Source: Trichosphaerium sp. ATCC 40318
Taxonomy: Eukaryota > Discosea > Flabellinia > Trichosidae
Direction: 5' to 3'
Assembly: GCA_038496445.1 (NCBI GenBank)
Contig: JALMLS010000478.1
Coordinates: 62,001 to 126,000 of the forward strand
Length of the DNA: 64,000 bases
How positions within the stretch are numbered: the stretch's first letter is position 1; every line of letters begins with the position of its first letter. Positions 11,095 through 22,883 of this stretch are shown in pieces. The notes beneath the pieces were generated by a model that saw only the letters and a program-made list of their open reading frames with translations, was not told the origin of the DNA and did no database searches. A program made the translations under genes and the position numbers.

Positions 11095-13157
11095 TTATGC
11101 GCCCATGTTGATGATGTTCTAAAGAAACGGATTAGATGTTTGCCAATGAAGAAAGGCGTAAACACTTTTTCAAATAATAAAAAGACTATTGAATTGGTGG
11201 TTTTTTTTGGAAGCGCGTGACGTACTTGTTGGCATTTGTACAATAGGAAGTTGTCTTCTTCAGTACAGGATTCAGACTCCGACGAGTGTGGTTCAGTGCA
11301 AGAGCTGTTTGGGCTAGAGACCTGCAAGCACTTGGTACGTTCGAGTAAAGTTTCCTTCATGGACTGGAACTTTGGTATGAGCTTGTGTTTACGCTGGTAT
11401 AAATCGGCGTCAAACTTCTTGGCAGCAGCTGCTTCATTTTCCAAATCAGTTACTAGCATAAAGGTAAGTCGGCAATTAAGACAAAAAAGGCGTGATGGTG
11501 AAGCAAAAATAGATTTCGTTTAAAAAATACGTACGGAGTTCAGTAACACGACCAAGCATGGTAGCACAGTCTTTGGACTCCTCCTGTGGAGATTTGGCGG
11601 TGAAGATTTCGTGAAAGTGTTTATGACAAAAGCCAAACTCTTTCAAAACGACTTCTTTGCATCGTTTGCCGTCTCCTTTGATCTTTTGGTATGACGCGCA
11701 GCATTTTTTGTATAAGCACGCTGGATCTTGTTCGATATGTTCAGCACAGTAATGTGGGCGAGGTCCTAAAGAGTTTCAAGTAAGTAAACTAAAACAACAA
11801 AGAGTTTCGAAAAAACGAAAAAAAAAAATTAAACCGAAAATAAAAATCCAAAAAGAGCGACAAAAACCGTCAGGTAAATCTCGTAAAAAAAAAAATCCCA
11901 GAGAGAGACAAAAAAAGATTGTATTACTATCTTACTACAGAAAAACTGCGAGTTGGTTTGAAATGAAAAAAACCGTACCAATGAACTCCATTAGAGCTGC
12001 GTTTCTGCAACGTTCGTTCTTTTTCTTGTTGCGACCCTTGCACTGCACAGCGCCTTTGGAAAGCACTACCTTGGCTCTAGTTTTACGTGGTCTACGTGTA
12101 TAAGGAGTAGAGCGCACTTTGCTGCTCTTGGCACGACGAATCGGACCAGAGCGCTTTTTAGGGCTAGGTGGTGACTCTCGCAGAGGAGAAGACCTAGGCG
12201 ATACCATAGGCGAAGTTTGTGAGTGCTCAGAAGGCGAAGAAGGACAAATAGCAGGAGGTGAAGCTACTGGGTGCGTAGAGATTGAACAAGGCGCTGGGGG
12301 CAATGTAACATAAGCGCGAGAAGCCTATAAACACAAGATTAGAAAAGTGACGAGAAAGTTTTTTGGTAAAATGACGAACATTTCGAAAAAAGGCAAAAAG
12401 GTAACGCATTTGTGCACCAAAAACATTAAAGTAGAAAGCCTCAAATTGAACGTTTAACGAGTCTTTACTTTTATGGAGAAGTACTCTGTTAAGGTACAGA
12501 AAAAGGTCAAAAAAAAAACGGTAATTTCGAAGAGAGAAAAAAAAGAAAAAGAAAAAAAAAATTGTTTGAATTCTTACGTATTGTGGAGGGTACTGCACAA
12601 AGTCTGTTTGTTGAGGGGCTCTGTGATAACCAGACATGTGAGCGTGCTGATAAGGGCTGACACGAGGGAACATTATAGACTGGTGCCTTGCACCGTGGTC
12701 ATAGTAATTTGGGAAGTTTGTAAGGAACGTAGGAGGTGCAACAGATTGCTCGTAATACTTTGCTCTTGCGAGTTGTTGCTCGTAATAAGGATCATAAGGG
12801 CTGAATTTACAAATTAGTACAAAAATAATACGTTTTGTATGACGTTATACTTTCGTATGGTGTCGTACGGGTAAGAAAAACAAACTCGTAAGAAATTTAA
12901 AGTTGTATGGTTAATTTGTCCATTAAACCAAACTTTTACAAACTAAAAGGGACGTACGTTTCATACTGAGGAGTATAGGTATTTGGGATCATCTCAGGTT
13001 GCGATACTTGAGAGTACGCTGGCAATGAAAAACAATCTTCAAAAGATGGCTCAACATGACCATAAGGGTCTCCGTAAACCTATTTAGAACGTCAATTCGT
13101 ACTGTTAACATGTTGTAGCGTTTGTACGGTATTGTAAGGATCCATTTTAAAGGACAT
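11095..13157 (-). CDS. Cys/His-rich nuclear-type protein, unrecognised
   Basis: Minus-strand exons join in frame: a short first exon (13157-13128, MSFKMDPYNT), then about 13081-12958 (VYGDPYGHVEPS), about 12800-12585 (PYDPYYEQQLARAKYYEQS, Tyr/Pro/Gln-rich), about 12325-11980 (Ser/Pro-rich, then SPKKRSGPIRRAKSSK and RRPRKTRAKVV, which look like nuclear localisation signals), about 11765-11536, about 11459-11222, and a last exon giving NIINMGA and TAA at 11095-11097. The core is a Cys/His module: CKGRNKKKNERCRNAAL, then HYCAEHI, CLYKKCC, GKRCKEVVLKEFGFCHKHF. The two 'RC(R/K)..A/V' to 'CxxHh' units look like tandem zinc-binding repeats. A coiled coil (DLENEAAAAKKFDADLYQRK) follows. The modular layout suggests a DNA- or chromatin-associated regulator; this is inference. 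Confidence 0.6.
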
Positions 13158-15629
13158 AGAATCAACGGGTAGTCTCGATTCAATACTGAGTCTCTCGTTT
13201 ACCTTAAACGATAAGTAGAACTCTAATATGACATATACACACCTGCATATTTGAAAGTTAGGGGCCTACTAACCTTTCCGAACCAACCAACGAAAAAAAG
13301 ATATTTGCGGCCAAAATCTTAGTACGCCCAAAATCCCGTTTGTGACACGATCACTTGCCTGTTATAGCGTGGAGGAACACCCACACCCAACGCGTATGCC
13401 TTTGTGGGCCGCACAAGTTTTAATACACATTCCTGTCCAAAAGTGCTGTTGGGTTTAGGCTTGCCGCTATGGTTCACACTAGCGCTAGCTGGTATGTTTC
13501 CAGCAAGGTACAAAACAGAAAACTTGAACTAACTACAAAACAATCTGCTGTGGAGCAAGTGAACCCGAACTAGAATGATACTATAATGCTTCACGGCGTA
13601 TCGCTACACGCAAAATGTGGGGCGGTTTAAAAAAAAAACCGATATCGTCTGTCAAAAACCGTTCTACATTATAGCGACATCATCAAAAGTACTACTTATA
13701 GGAGTTACACTCCTTTTAACCCTCCCACGTGGCGACAATTCACAATTGAATCCCGTCGTTGAAGATTTTATTTCGCTACGCGTAGAGAATATCAAAATTA
13801 GCCTTACCTTTTTTTTTGTTCGTTGATGACGAGATAATGACTTTTATTCGTTTATTCTGTATTACTAATACAGAAAATACTTGATTAACTATTAACCCTA
13901 CGCTCAGGGTAAACAAAGCTGCACGCATTTCGATATTTGTAAGTTCTTGAAGAAAGTAGAAATTCTGTACAAGTTATATAACTCCTGACGACAGGAGAAT
14001 GTTCAATGGTAAGTATTGTGACGGTAAAAAGCTCAACTCAACAAATTGTGTTTTCAAAAAACCGACTTGTTTTCAGTCTATAATGTCAGGAAATACCAAA
14101 GAAGGTTTCGCGTTGTTTCTATTTTGCAGTTAGGTGCAAAATAAATGCTCTTTGCAGAAAAGTGTTGTGTATTTTTTAGTTTTGTACTCGCACAACACAA
14201 ATGTATTGTCTTCGCGAGGAGTATGAGGTACTAGTAGTGCGTGGTATGGCTAACAAGAGCGATAAACAGACGGAGAATTCTACTTTTAGGCTGAGCGGTA
14301 GTACTCCACCTATTAGGCATAGTACCCGAAATACCAACAAGTAGAAATAATACGTGCATAGCAAATAGTGTACCAAGTACTTGGTACACTCAAGCAGAAA
14401 GCAACGATTGTCGTGTAGCCTGGCAGGCTTGGCAGAACTAAAGTGTAAGTAAATAATAGGTTACGTGAACAGGTTAAGTGATCAGAATACTAGCAGGATA
14501 AACTGCAATGGAAGCATTAGGCAAACGGTGCTACAGAGAAATGAATGGAACAGGCTTGTGATTTGTAGATTAGTACGGTCAAGAATGCTGTCACTGCAAC
14601 TGTAGGGGTGTGGCATAGCCCAAAATTGGATTTCAATAATTGCGGTCGCGTTGGTAGGTTGACATCACGTGTTCTTTGAGCAACTTGCCATTGGGTTAGT
14701 GCGGTAGTTTTGTATATGAACTGCCTATCTTGTTCTGAACGTGATGTGCTTTTGGCAACACTACAAACTTTACTAGACGTCGAAGTTCAACTCGTCCTTG
14801 TTAGGTGTACTGAGGCAATTGTTGCTTTGTTCACAGTTACAGTTTTTTGCAACATCGAATGCACTGATAGAAACGTATGTAGTGGCTTTGGCATCATCCG
14901 TTTCGAAATATTCTTGTTGCCAACTAAAAAACGGTTCTTCAGTATGATTTATAACGATATACCCTGGGCGTAGTCACAACACTTGAGAGAAACAATTTTT
15001 TTAAATCTAAAGGCTTATTTTATTTGTACACAACGACGTGACACGAGTTTTTTTATGGGTTTGGTTTACCATTCGTTGATACGGATACAATGAAGACAAT
15101 GAGGGAAAGTAGAATTGCGTCATCCGAGGAGTTTGATTTGTTTTTTTTTCAGTCCGTGAAGGATTGTGTACTACGTTTGACTTGTGAAATAACTACTTTA
15201 AAAATATGTAGTTTTGCCATACTCCGTAGGGTTTGGAAAGTTAAAAATAGCTACACGCTATTCAATCACAAAGACATTCACGCTATTTTTTGAATCTATT
15301 TTGGCAAGTTCAAAAAGCCTTAGTTCTTTTCGAATACCCCGTGTGACCGGTACAGCAACAAACCTCCTCATCTACCACGGCTTATATTACGCCTTCTGTT
15401 CTCATCTTTTTTTTTGATCTGTTGCTTTGCTATATTTTGTGTCATCCACCAAAGCGTCTGCGGTACTAATCAATAAGCATTGTAAACAATGTGAATGATA
15501 TTGTCATGTATACTTGAGTACATATGATGGACTAGCTAACTGAATGAGGACTTGGTAAAAACAGTAGTCATACAAGATCAAATACCTTTTGAATTATTTG
15601 GGGGCGCTTAAAACAACACTCGTATAACA
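13158..15629. other. Gene-poor stretch of about 2.5 kb
   Basis: Small open frames occur (for example 13319-13513 minus, 13617-13826 plus, 14710-14973 plus), but none has a recognisable motif, signal peptide or supported intron. A perfect 24-bp palindrome lies at 14367-14390 and a short hairpin (CTCCTG-ACGA-CAGGAG) at about 13982. I call no gene here. Confidence 0.4.
14367..14390. repeat. Perfect 24-bp palindrome
   Basis: The half-site AGTGTACCAAGT is followed directly by its reverse complement with no spacer. It could be a protein-binding operator, a recombination site or a hairpin-forming element. Confidence 0.8.
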
Positions 15630-16024
15630 CTACTGTCTGGAACTCCTGACACAATTAACGTGGCACTGATATGCACCAACAACATTTCCTTCCCAACAAC
15701 ATCGTGAGCACTCGTATGGATTTATGTATAGCCTCTTACAACATCTTTCCTCACATCCTCCTTGACTATTATGGCAAGTTTCATGCAAGGTTCTGGTAGA
15801 AATACAAATCTCGTATAAACCCTGGTAGTAGTCGCGACATTCCTTGGGCAAAGAAGAAAGAAGAAGTTAGGACAAGGGTTGAAAACTTGAAATCAACTTT
15901 TTTGAACACCACGTGGATGAAATAAACAAGTAAATTGAATATTGCGTACAACATAGCGAACAGGCCATGCATTAGAAGTTAAAAAGAGAGTGAAAACAAT
16001 AAGGAAGAGTAGTGTTGCGTTCAT
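15630..16024 (-). CDS. Small secreted Cys-rich protein, copy A
   Basis: Exon 1 (16024-15950) encodes a 25-residue signal peptide segment (MNATLLFLIVFTLFLTSNAW...); exon 2 (15842-15630) gives 70 residues beginning ECRDYYQ. The total is 95 residues. Two close relatives exist at 22492-22883 and 31931-32328 with the same exon sizes (75 and 213 nt). The spacing C..C......C.........C......C...CC.........C..CC........C...C is shared, but here the second cysteine is tyrosine (CRDYY versus CRDFC), leaving an odd number of cysteines (11 instead of 12). The role is unknown; extracellular, disulfide-rich. The odd cysteine suggests relaxed constraint or a changed fold. Confidence 0.7.
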
Positions 16025-16647
16025 TGGGATGAGTTTGATTTGTTTATGTTGTTTTTTCAGTTTGTTGAGGATTGTGTACTTAATTACATTTGTCTTGTGA
16101 AATAACTACATTTGTGTACTCATTTATTATGTACCTCTTTCCGCGACATACTCTTAATTCGCTTTGGTAGGATGTATAAAGCAATGAGATAGATCATGTA
16201 ACCGTGTTTATTCTTTTTGTAGTATTTGGAAGTGTCCTTGTTGACCGTTTTGAAGTGTACAACATAACACCAGGATCACAAGTCAAACCCTCGTTTCGGA
16301 AATTATGTTTCTGACAAAGAAAAAAGTGGTTGGGTGTTTTCTAATTCTACTAAACTGAAGAAATAAGTCGCACTCTGTACATTAATCACCGAATAGAACC
16401 CTGACTCGTGGTAACAGCCTAACAACTGCCTGGCCATCACTTGGCTACTTCTGAATGTTTTGGAATAACAATATAATAAATCCGTCGTCACGTGACTGCT
16501 ACGTATTAGCAACAATCAACCAACAACATTTTTTCTTGATGAATGGCTAGTAGTGGGTAATTTAAATATAGGTAAAAAATGCAAAAAAGACGCGGCTTTA
16601 CCGTTTCTTCCACTCAGACTAGTACGCTACACTAATCGAATGATCAC
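16025..16647. other. Duplicated debris, no gene
   Basis: Positions 16025-16230 match the region upstream of Cys-rich copy B (22884-23120). At about 16234-16281 they join abruptly to a short granulin fragment. Open frames here have no features. Confidence 0.5.
16234..16281 (-). pseudogene. Granulin gene fragment (first half of domain)
   Basis: About 48 bp match the start of the second granulin domain at 23885-23935 (CDPGVICCTLQNGQQG region) with several differences. It is too short to function and is a rearrangement remnant. Confidence 0.65.
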
Positions 16648-17037
16648 TCAAATCATCCACAATGAACGATACCAGATCTGGCGACGCAGCGTGTGGTGCT
16701 TGCTACGACGTCTGACTTGGTACAAGGACGGTTTCTTTGGCGGAGCTAGCTTGCCTTCCAAGCGTAGTCTCTTTCTAAGAGCCTTCCTTTTTGCGTATAT
16801 ATTGGGATTTTTCTTGTGAATCGCGGGCGCTGCAGTCTCCAAGGATTCTAAGAAGACTATCAGCTGGCTTAGAAGCACACCTGACGCTCTCTTCATTAAG
16901 TCATCAAATGACATTAAACCCTCATCAATTGCCTGGAGTAAGCGGTAGAGAAGACTTAATATCAGTTGTACACTGAAGAGGAAGAGTTTGAAAGATTGCT
17001 CTAAGGAGAGTACTGGAACTATACCAAACATATACAT
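16648..17037 (-). CDS. Hypothetical protein, weak call
   Basis: A 129-codon frame starts with a hydrophobic stretch (SVQLILSLLYRLLQ), then AIDEGLMSFDDLMKRASGV and a strongly basic C-terminus (AKRKALRKRLRLEGK, RRRSKHH). An opposite-strand frame covers nearly the same bases, and I see no splice sites that choose between them. The composition (amphipathic helix, then Arg/Lys-rich tail) is protein-like, but no family is recognised. Confidence 0.3.
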   Translation of the reverse strand: MYMFGIVPVLSLEQSFKLFLFSVQLILSLLYRLLQAIDEGLMSFDDLMKRASGVLLSQLIVFLESLETAAPAIHKKNPNIYAKRKALRKRLRLEGKLAPPKKPSLYQVRRRSKHHTLRRQIWYRSLWMI

Positions 17038-17984
17038 AATACGTTTTTTATTATGTCTATAAATGTTGCCAAATTTGTTTATAAACCCTTAAAAAAGCAA
17101 TCGAAATAAATTGTGGGATACACTTCACAGAAATATCCATTTTAATTACTCAATTATGGATAATGCACATTTAAAAACGCCTATAAACCCTTGTGGTTGT
17201 TATTTGCGGGCGTGAGAACCGTTTTGTGGATGTTTTGGATCGCGACATGTGCTTCTAAACGAGTACTTGCATTTCCCGCTTCCGTTTTGCATTAAATTCA
17301 ATTTTAGTTGCCACTGCTTTACACTATTAAAGAACGTTTTATACGTTCCTGAACTTGCTCGCAAAGAACAGGGGTGACCTGGACCAAGAAAAGTAGAAAA
17401 CGACTAATACGAAATTGTGAAACGAACTGGTTTTTCTTTCCTTTTCAGGTTTATGAGTGTCGTTTCATGTTTTATACTACTACTAGTGTAAAGAAATCTT
17501 GTCGTCGGTAATAATTTGTAGAATGGATTATATATCCGATTAGGCCATTGTACATGTAAGTAAATGCATGACACAGCGTGTCAGGGTGTTGGATTTGCAA
17601 TAGAAACGTAAACAAATAATTTAAATCGGACCAGACGTTTTTTTCTTGTTTATTAACGCGCGTTACCTGACAATACGTTTAAACCCTTTTTAACACGTTG
17701 GGAACGATAACATCCAAGCGCTAAAATAACGGTTAGAAGTAGCTGTTAGGAATTGAGCCGGATTATCGACAACAGATTAACCTGCAATCACTTTTTTTTT
17801 GCTGTATTTGTTCATCGCTAAGCATTCAGTACATTGTAACAAGCCACAAATACGTAATTCACTTGATAGCATCCATTTATAAATTATGAGCCATGGAAAT
17901 GATTTTGGTTATGAGTAACGATAGAATGATAGAGTCTTGTTGGTTGAATTATAAAATTGGCTATCTATAGCGCAATGCACGTCT
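17038..17984. other. Intergenic, no gene recognised
   Basis: AT-rich DNA without long open frames. Nothing was recognised before the granulin remnant. Confidence 0.45.
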
Positions 17985-18192
17985 TCGTAAACACAACGTT
18001 ATTCTCTGTTCGTAACTTTAGAATTTACTTATGGTTATGCTGTACAATGGTAGGACCAAAAGCAATAATGTTTGCACCCGCAGCGTGGCGTAATACTCCT
18101 GAGTAAGGTATGCACCTGTTAGGGCCAATTGTACATTTGTATCCAAGAGGACAACAATGTAAATGGTCTTGGCAACATGTGCCGTTAGCGAA
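17985..18192 (-). pseudogene. Granulin gene remnant (second half and 3' flank)
   Basis: Reading the minus strand gives FANGTCCQDHLHCCPLGYKC, then a changed end, matching the second granulin domain at 23717-23880 and its 3' flank. The 5' half is missing; a short piece of it lies 1.8 kb away at 16.2 kb. The gene has been broken and rearranged. Confidence 0.75.
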
Positions 18193-18240
18193 AACACTTG
18201 GAAGAGGAGGTATGGACTTAGGTTTTATTTATTAAACTTG

Positions 18241-18931
18241 TCAGTAGCGACTTGCATTCATTATAACTTTGTTTTTATCTTTCTTTTTTAAAGGTACTAT
18301 CAACCCTTTGACACTTCCATTCTCTGTATCTATCACAGCTGTATATATCACGTGCTTATCACATTTTCTAGAAGGATCTTTTTTCGTCTCAGTTTGGCAG
18401 GGACCTTTGTCTTTGAAATATATCTCGTCCTGTTTTGTTTTATTTTCATGTGTTCGTACAACCCATTTCTTCTTTTTCTTTGACAATCTCCACGTTCCTA
18501 TTTTGTGTTTGTTGATCAATTTACGTCATTGACAAACACGTGATATTGTCCGTACCTCTTGTAGAACGACGGCAATACATTCCCGTGTATGTTTCATACT
18601 CAAAGGTTCCGTCAAGTTGAAGAGTTATGTGGAAAGTTTCTGTTGGTTTGCTTGACGATAATCTATCTTTTACTACAATATCTCTTGTCGTTCGGAAGTG
18701 AATTGCATCGGAGCTATTTTTATGACAGAACATAGAAGCATAGTGCACATAAGCGCGAAACCAACTCTTTATCCTCTTGTTTAGCATAATAGGCCATAAT
18801 TTTAATACTTTACGCATATCATTGCTTGTAGCCACTGTATTCCAATGTTTATTGACAATCGAAGCGATTTTAAGGTATTTTGGTTCAATATAAGTGAAAA
18901 CTAATATCAGACTGTCGTGATCAAGTGACAT
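18241..18931 (-). CDS. Small F-box-like protein, copy A
   Basis: Exon 1 (18931-18556) and exon 2 (18497-18241) are joined across a 58-bp GTACGG..AG intron, giving 210 residues. Residues 1-35 (SLDHDSLILVFTYIEPKYLK followed by IASIVNKHWNTVA) fit an F-box: helix, 'Y(I/L)EPKYL..I..V.K.W'. The rest has a basic stretch (SKKKKKWVVRTHENK) and alternating beta strands (HVIYTAVIDTENGSVKGLIV). A nearly identical gene is at 53280-53974 with the same intron. Both sit about 500-600 bp downstream of a beta-helix glycoprotein gene on the same strand. The likely role is an SCF substrate adaptor (family knowledge); the target is unknown. Confidence 0.65.
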
Positions 18932-19519
18932 AATGCGCCAATTAGTAATGGTCGAAATTCCTTTGATTTGAGTCTATTTTGGATAAACGTGTATGGTTAA
19001 ATCCTTTCTCTGAATGTCCTTACTTGAAAGTGTCAGTCTTAATAACTCTGATACTGAGCACAATGGTTATCCTTAATATGACCAACAGCAAGGAGAATGC
19101 TACGAAAGTAGCACGTGTTTCAAACTCAAAGCTGAATATAACAGGCTTATTGAAGTAACTCCGTTATTATTGAAACGATTATGCTGACAGCTTATCAAAT
19201 ACGGAATTTTTTTTGGACCAACCAAAACCTTTGCAATGTTAAACAGTTAATATTTGGTATGCTGGACAGTACTCGGTGAAACAGTTAGTAATTTTGTCGC
19301 AAGATAACATTAGAAAAAAAGTAATCTTGTTCTCGTTCAAGGTTTGACCTGAAATAGCACTAGTTTGTGTTAATGCTAAGCCTGATTTTCGAGATGGTTT
19401 GTGAACATAGGGCAGGCAAATGCTCTTTACAACTAAACTATAAAATGGAAGTTTAAATATGAACAAAGAGCCTTAAATTGTATTGTTTATTACAATTAAT
19501 GAATGAATATAGAATTATT
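18932..19519. other. Conserved spacer between glycoprotein and F-box gene
   Basis: This spacer is shared in related form behind copies 3 (35398-35960), 4 (45514-46070) and 5 (52764-53279). It contains a conserved run with GTCATATTAA.GATAA and CATTGTGCTCAT. It has no clear coding frame and marks the unit of duplication. Confidence 0.6.
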
Positions 19520-21551
19520 TCAGGCGTTTGAACTTTCAGTAGAAGTAACTTTTAGTGTGTTTTTACGTAATGAGTATGGCACAATTGCATGTCTCAACTT
19601 TGGAACAAAGAAGATGGCAATAAGACCAATAACCACCTAGTGCCAAGTCAAAAATTGTGAACACGCTAAAAACAAAATACAACATACCAATACAAGAACA
19701 CCAAAAGTAATACCAAGCACCATACCAACGTTCACTGTTTCTGTTCTGTTACCACAAGTGTCAGGTCTTGATGCAATTACAAATATCCTTAAATCAAAAT
19801 CAGGGTCATTTAGATGACTCAAAAGTAGACATAGAGACATACGATGAAAGAGTTCTATCAAGCACTGCATTTAAACACGTCTTTTGTGGGGGCGGAACAA
19901 GTGTAACATTACCGCTTATTGTGCCATTGTTACTTCTCATTACTTCTATTCTCGTGTCATCAATTATTGTATCATTGAAACCACTGAAATTAATGATGAA
20001 TGTCGCGTTTGGTGGTATCACAATAGATCCTACACTTAATGATCAAGGATGACTCAACAAGATAAAATATCAAAAACTGAATCGCGTGTTACCTTGAACT
20101 TCAAGAAAGCCTCCTGGAGTAATTGTAGCTGTTCCTGAGAGGATCAAATCTCCATCTATTATCAAAGGACCAGATAGCACAATTTTATTTGGCAGATTTC
20201 CGGATGTAGGTGCGATTGTTGGTGGCGCCGTTGGCTCAACTGTTGGAATTACTAGAAATTAAAATGTAAGAATAAAAAAGGTTAAGTCTTTTTCCATGAT
20301 TGTTCGTTGTAAAAGTCTTACCGCAGTACTGTTCGTTGTTGCATGTAACTAGTAAATACTGTCAGGTAGTGTTAAGTTGAGTATGAATATTGGTACCAGT
20401 TGTGTTACACCCTCCAAAGAATGTACTACTGTAACATTTGCAAGTGAAGTTATTTGGTATCGAGGTACAGGAAAATATTGTATTTGGTTCTACTTGGGAT
20501 TAAAACTATTTAATTACTTATGATTACCGTTATTGGCATCAGTAAATCTCGTATTTCTACACAAAGATAAGCACTTTACCAGTTAATAGAATATCCTTTA
20601 CCTTATTGTAATGTTGGATTCATAGCCAGCCAATGCAGGAGCTAGAGTGGCTGATCTGTTTCTTCTAAACAAGTGTAAGAACGATAAAATACTTCGACAG
20701 CATTGTCCTCAATCAAACAAGAATCTATTACAACCTAATTAAATCGTTATATGAGATTCAAAATAAATTGCTTGTGTACGCTTGTCACTCCATAAATAAC
20801 AATAAAACCTATGTGGCGTTATGGACAAACATAATTGGTCTTTGCGTGTACTCTGAAACGATGTGTATGTGTGAGTAATCTGTGAAAAAACGCAATCTTG
20901 CAAATAAACTCTAGCTGTTTCTGCATGATCTAAAATATACATCACAACAGAAGGTGATTCGAGAACAATATCTCTAAATGCCACATTTTTTAGAGTCACA
21001 GAGGCATTGAACCAACTACCAACATATAAGCCTGCTTGATGCCCAGTAAATGTCATGTTTCTAAAGTGAGTATTAACATTGCTTTTAGGGTTGCCTTGCT
21101 CCAAGTACGTCATGGTAACATTCGCATAATAGTCTAGTGAGATAAAGCAATCTCGAATTGTAAATCCCGACATCGAGATACTGATATTATGGTAAAAAAG
21201 TGAGTATAGCTCTGTTCTGTAGCAAGAGACATTTACATTATACAATCCTAAACGCACTTAGTTGCAACTGACTGAGAACCACCAACTTACCATAAATGTC
21301 AACGCTTTTGTAAACCTCAAGTATTGTTTGGTTACCTAAAAACAAGTTTGTTGAATTGAGAATAAGCTCTGTAGGTTCTTCTCGCAGATAACAACCAAGA
21401 TTATTGCCACAAACGTGTTCACTTGAAGTTATCACTAAAACAAAATTATTGTTAATCATAAAGGGCTTGTACTACTCGTACCTGTTTTACCATTATTCAT
21501 AGCGACAAACGTGACAATTAAGAATACAACGCAGAAATAGACCAAATCCAT
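19520..21551 (-). CDS. Beta-helix-like type I membrane glycoprotein, family copy 2 (internally shortened)
   Basis: The start ATG at 21551 opens the family signal peptide. The N-terminal exons are intact: ELILNSTNLFLGN, MSGFTIRDC, FRNMTFTGH, AYLQDC-type repeat (here VYLQDCVFS). After the exon that begins VVIDSCLIEDN, the sequence jumps into the later ESNITIR exon. The piece coding for IDAPLL..EISNSSFV and LLVDSCVFENN is missing, so this copy has lost about one to two helix turns. The Cys module (NNFTCKC), stalk, membrane helix (GMVLGITFGVLVLV plus VVIGLIAIFFV) and tail (KLRHAIVPYSLRKNTLKV) are present. The tail is extended by SSNA before TGA at 19520-19522. The intron after the stalk exon has GTAACACGCGAT, one base off the CACGTG found in other copies. 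Confidence 0.65.
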
Positions 21552-21700
21552 TTTCTAAAACAATAAGATACTCCTCATAACAAGAACGAAAATGATATTC
21601 ATAGTTTTTGAAATCAACGCACGTGATGGTTTGAGGAAAACGGTTTTAAAAAATACAATCCGAATCAAGTGTGATCTGTTCTCATTGTTTGTTTCAAAAG
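21552..21700 (-). promoter_or_regulatory. Conserved proximal promoter block, copy 2
   Basis: CACGTG at 21620-21625 lies 69 bp before the start. The element AAGTGTGATCTGTTCTC (plus strand, near 21669) is the reverse of that found at the other copies. Confidence 0.55.
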
Positions 21701-22491
21701 CAATGACGACAACACCACTGATGAGAGTTGATTGTAACTTTGTGCGTTTTGTTTGTTATCGAAAGAGCAACAAAGTTAAAACACGGGAATACAAGCACGG
21801 TGGTGTGGTGCATAGTATATATCAATAATAGATCCAAAGGTCCTTGTGAATCCTTTTAAAAGCGAAGTGAAGTTTTGCAGTACTTGTGTGCTATGTATTC
21901 ATCTAAAAACGACCTACACGAGCAGTAGCACAAGCATCTCCAACACAAAACTTGTAGAGAGATATGGGTTCACGTTTTATTATCTAAATATCAGTGTTGA
22001 TAAAACTCCGATAAATTCGTTAGATACTGTCTGACACTATGTAAAAAAAAAGGTACAATCGTGTTGATTTTATCGGGTTGGATGTCAAAAAAACCCAACA
22101 ATATTTTTCCTTGTGGTGTCATTAGAATTTTCAGCTGAATGATGTCATATAACGTCCGATAGTGAGTGCTAGTAGGCTTTTGGCATATTGGTGTATGAGG
22201 ACCGTTTATATTACCAATAACCGTAGCTCACAACCGAACAAAAATGCATTCTTTATCACCGCTATAAATACTGTAATTTACTTCTTTTGTAGACAACATT
22301 GTAGGAGGTCATCAATAAACGTGAACAAAGTTCCGTGGTAAGCTTCTATTATAATTTGAGTGTTCCCATGGACGTCCAATACCTTGAGAGATGTCATGAC
22401 TCCTTGGTTAGGTACTTCCAGCTTCAACGTGAACCAAACAACATGAAACAGAACTATTTATTGTGGGGGCGTTTAACACGGTCGTGTAGCA
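21701..22491. other. Conserved upstream block of copy 2
   Basis: Homologous to 32329-33270 and to 36063-36740. It includes the AGTACTGCAAAACTT / GGATTTACGAGGACC stretch (here reversed, about 21840-21900) and a CATCCAAC / GGGTTTTTTTGACATCC stretch near 22080. No gene is recognised; open frames do not match between copies. Confidence 0.55.
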
Positions 22492-22883
22492 CTAGTGTCT
22501 AGGCCTGAAGTAACACATGTGGTGACAAGTATGTGCGTTTACAACATTTCCATTTGCACAACATAGTGAGCATTCGTATGGATTTATGTACAGTCTCTTA
22601 CAGCAACCTTCCTCACATCCTCCTTGATTATGACGACAAGTTTCCTGTAAGGTTCCACCAGAAATACAATTCTCGTACAGGTTCTGACAGAAATCACGAC
22701 ATTCCTTGGATAAAAACGTTAGAACAAGTTAACCCTTGAAATCAACATTTGTTGTGGTATTTTTAGTAACACGTGATGAAATAAACAAGTAAATTGAATA
22801 TTGCGTACAACATAGCGAACAGGCCATGCATTAGAAGTTAAAAAGAGAGTAAAGATAATAAGGAAGAGTAGTGTTGCGTTCAT
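22492..22883 (-). CDS. Small secreted Cys-rich protein, copy B
   Basis: Exon 1 (22883-22809) is the signal peptide; exon 2 (22704-22492) begins ECRDFCQNLYENC and ends YFRPRH. The protein has 95 residues with 12 cysteines in the mature part. The 104-bp intron contains CACGTG. It is almost identical to the copy at 31931-32328. It belongs to the inverted duplication block and lies about 0.9 kb upstream of glycoprotein copy 2 on the same strand. The role is unknown; the many cysteines imply an extracellular, disulfide-stabilised fold. Confidence 0.75.

Noticed and set aside
12473-12817. Plus-strand Lys-rich frame
   Set aside because: It runs over introns and a Tyr/Pro-rich exon of the minus-strand gene; A-rich intron sequence creates the lysines.
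22533-22739. Plus-strand frame conserved also at 32054-32287 on the other strand
   Set aside because: It is antisense to exon 2 of the small Cys-rich gene; conservation comes from the coding strand.
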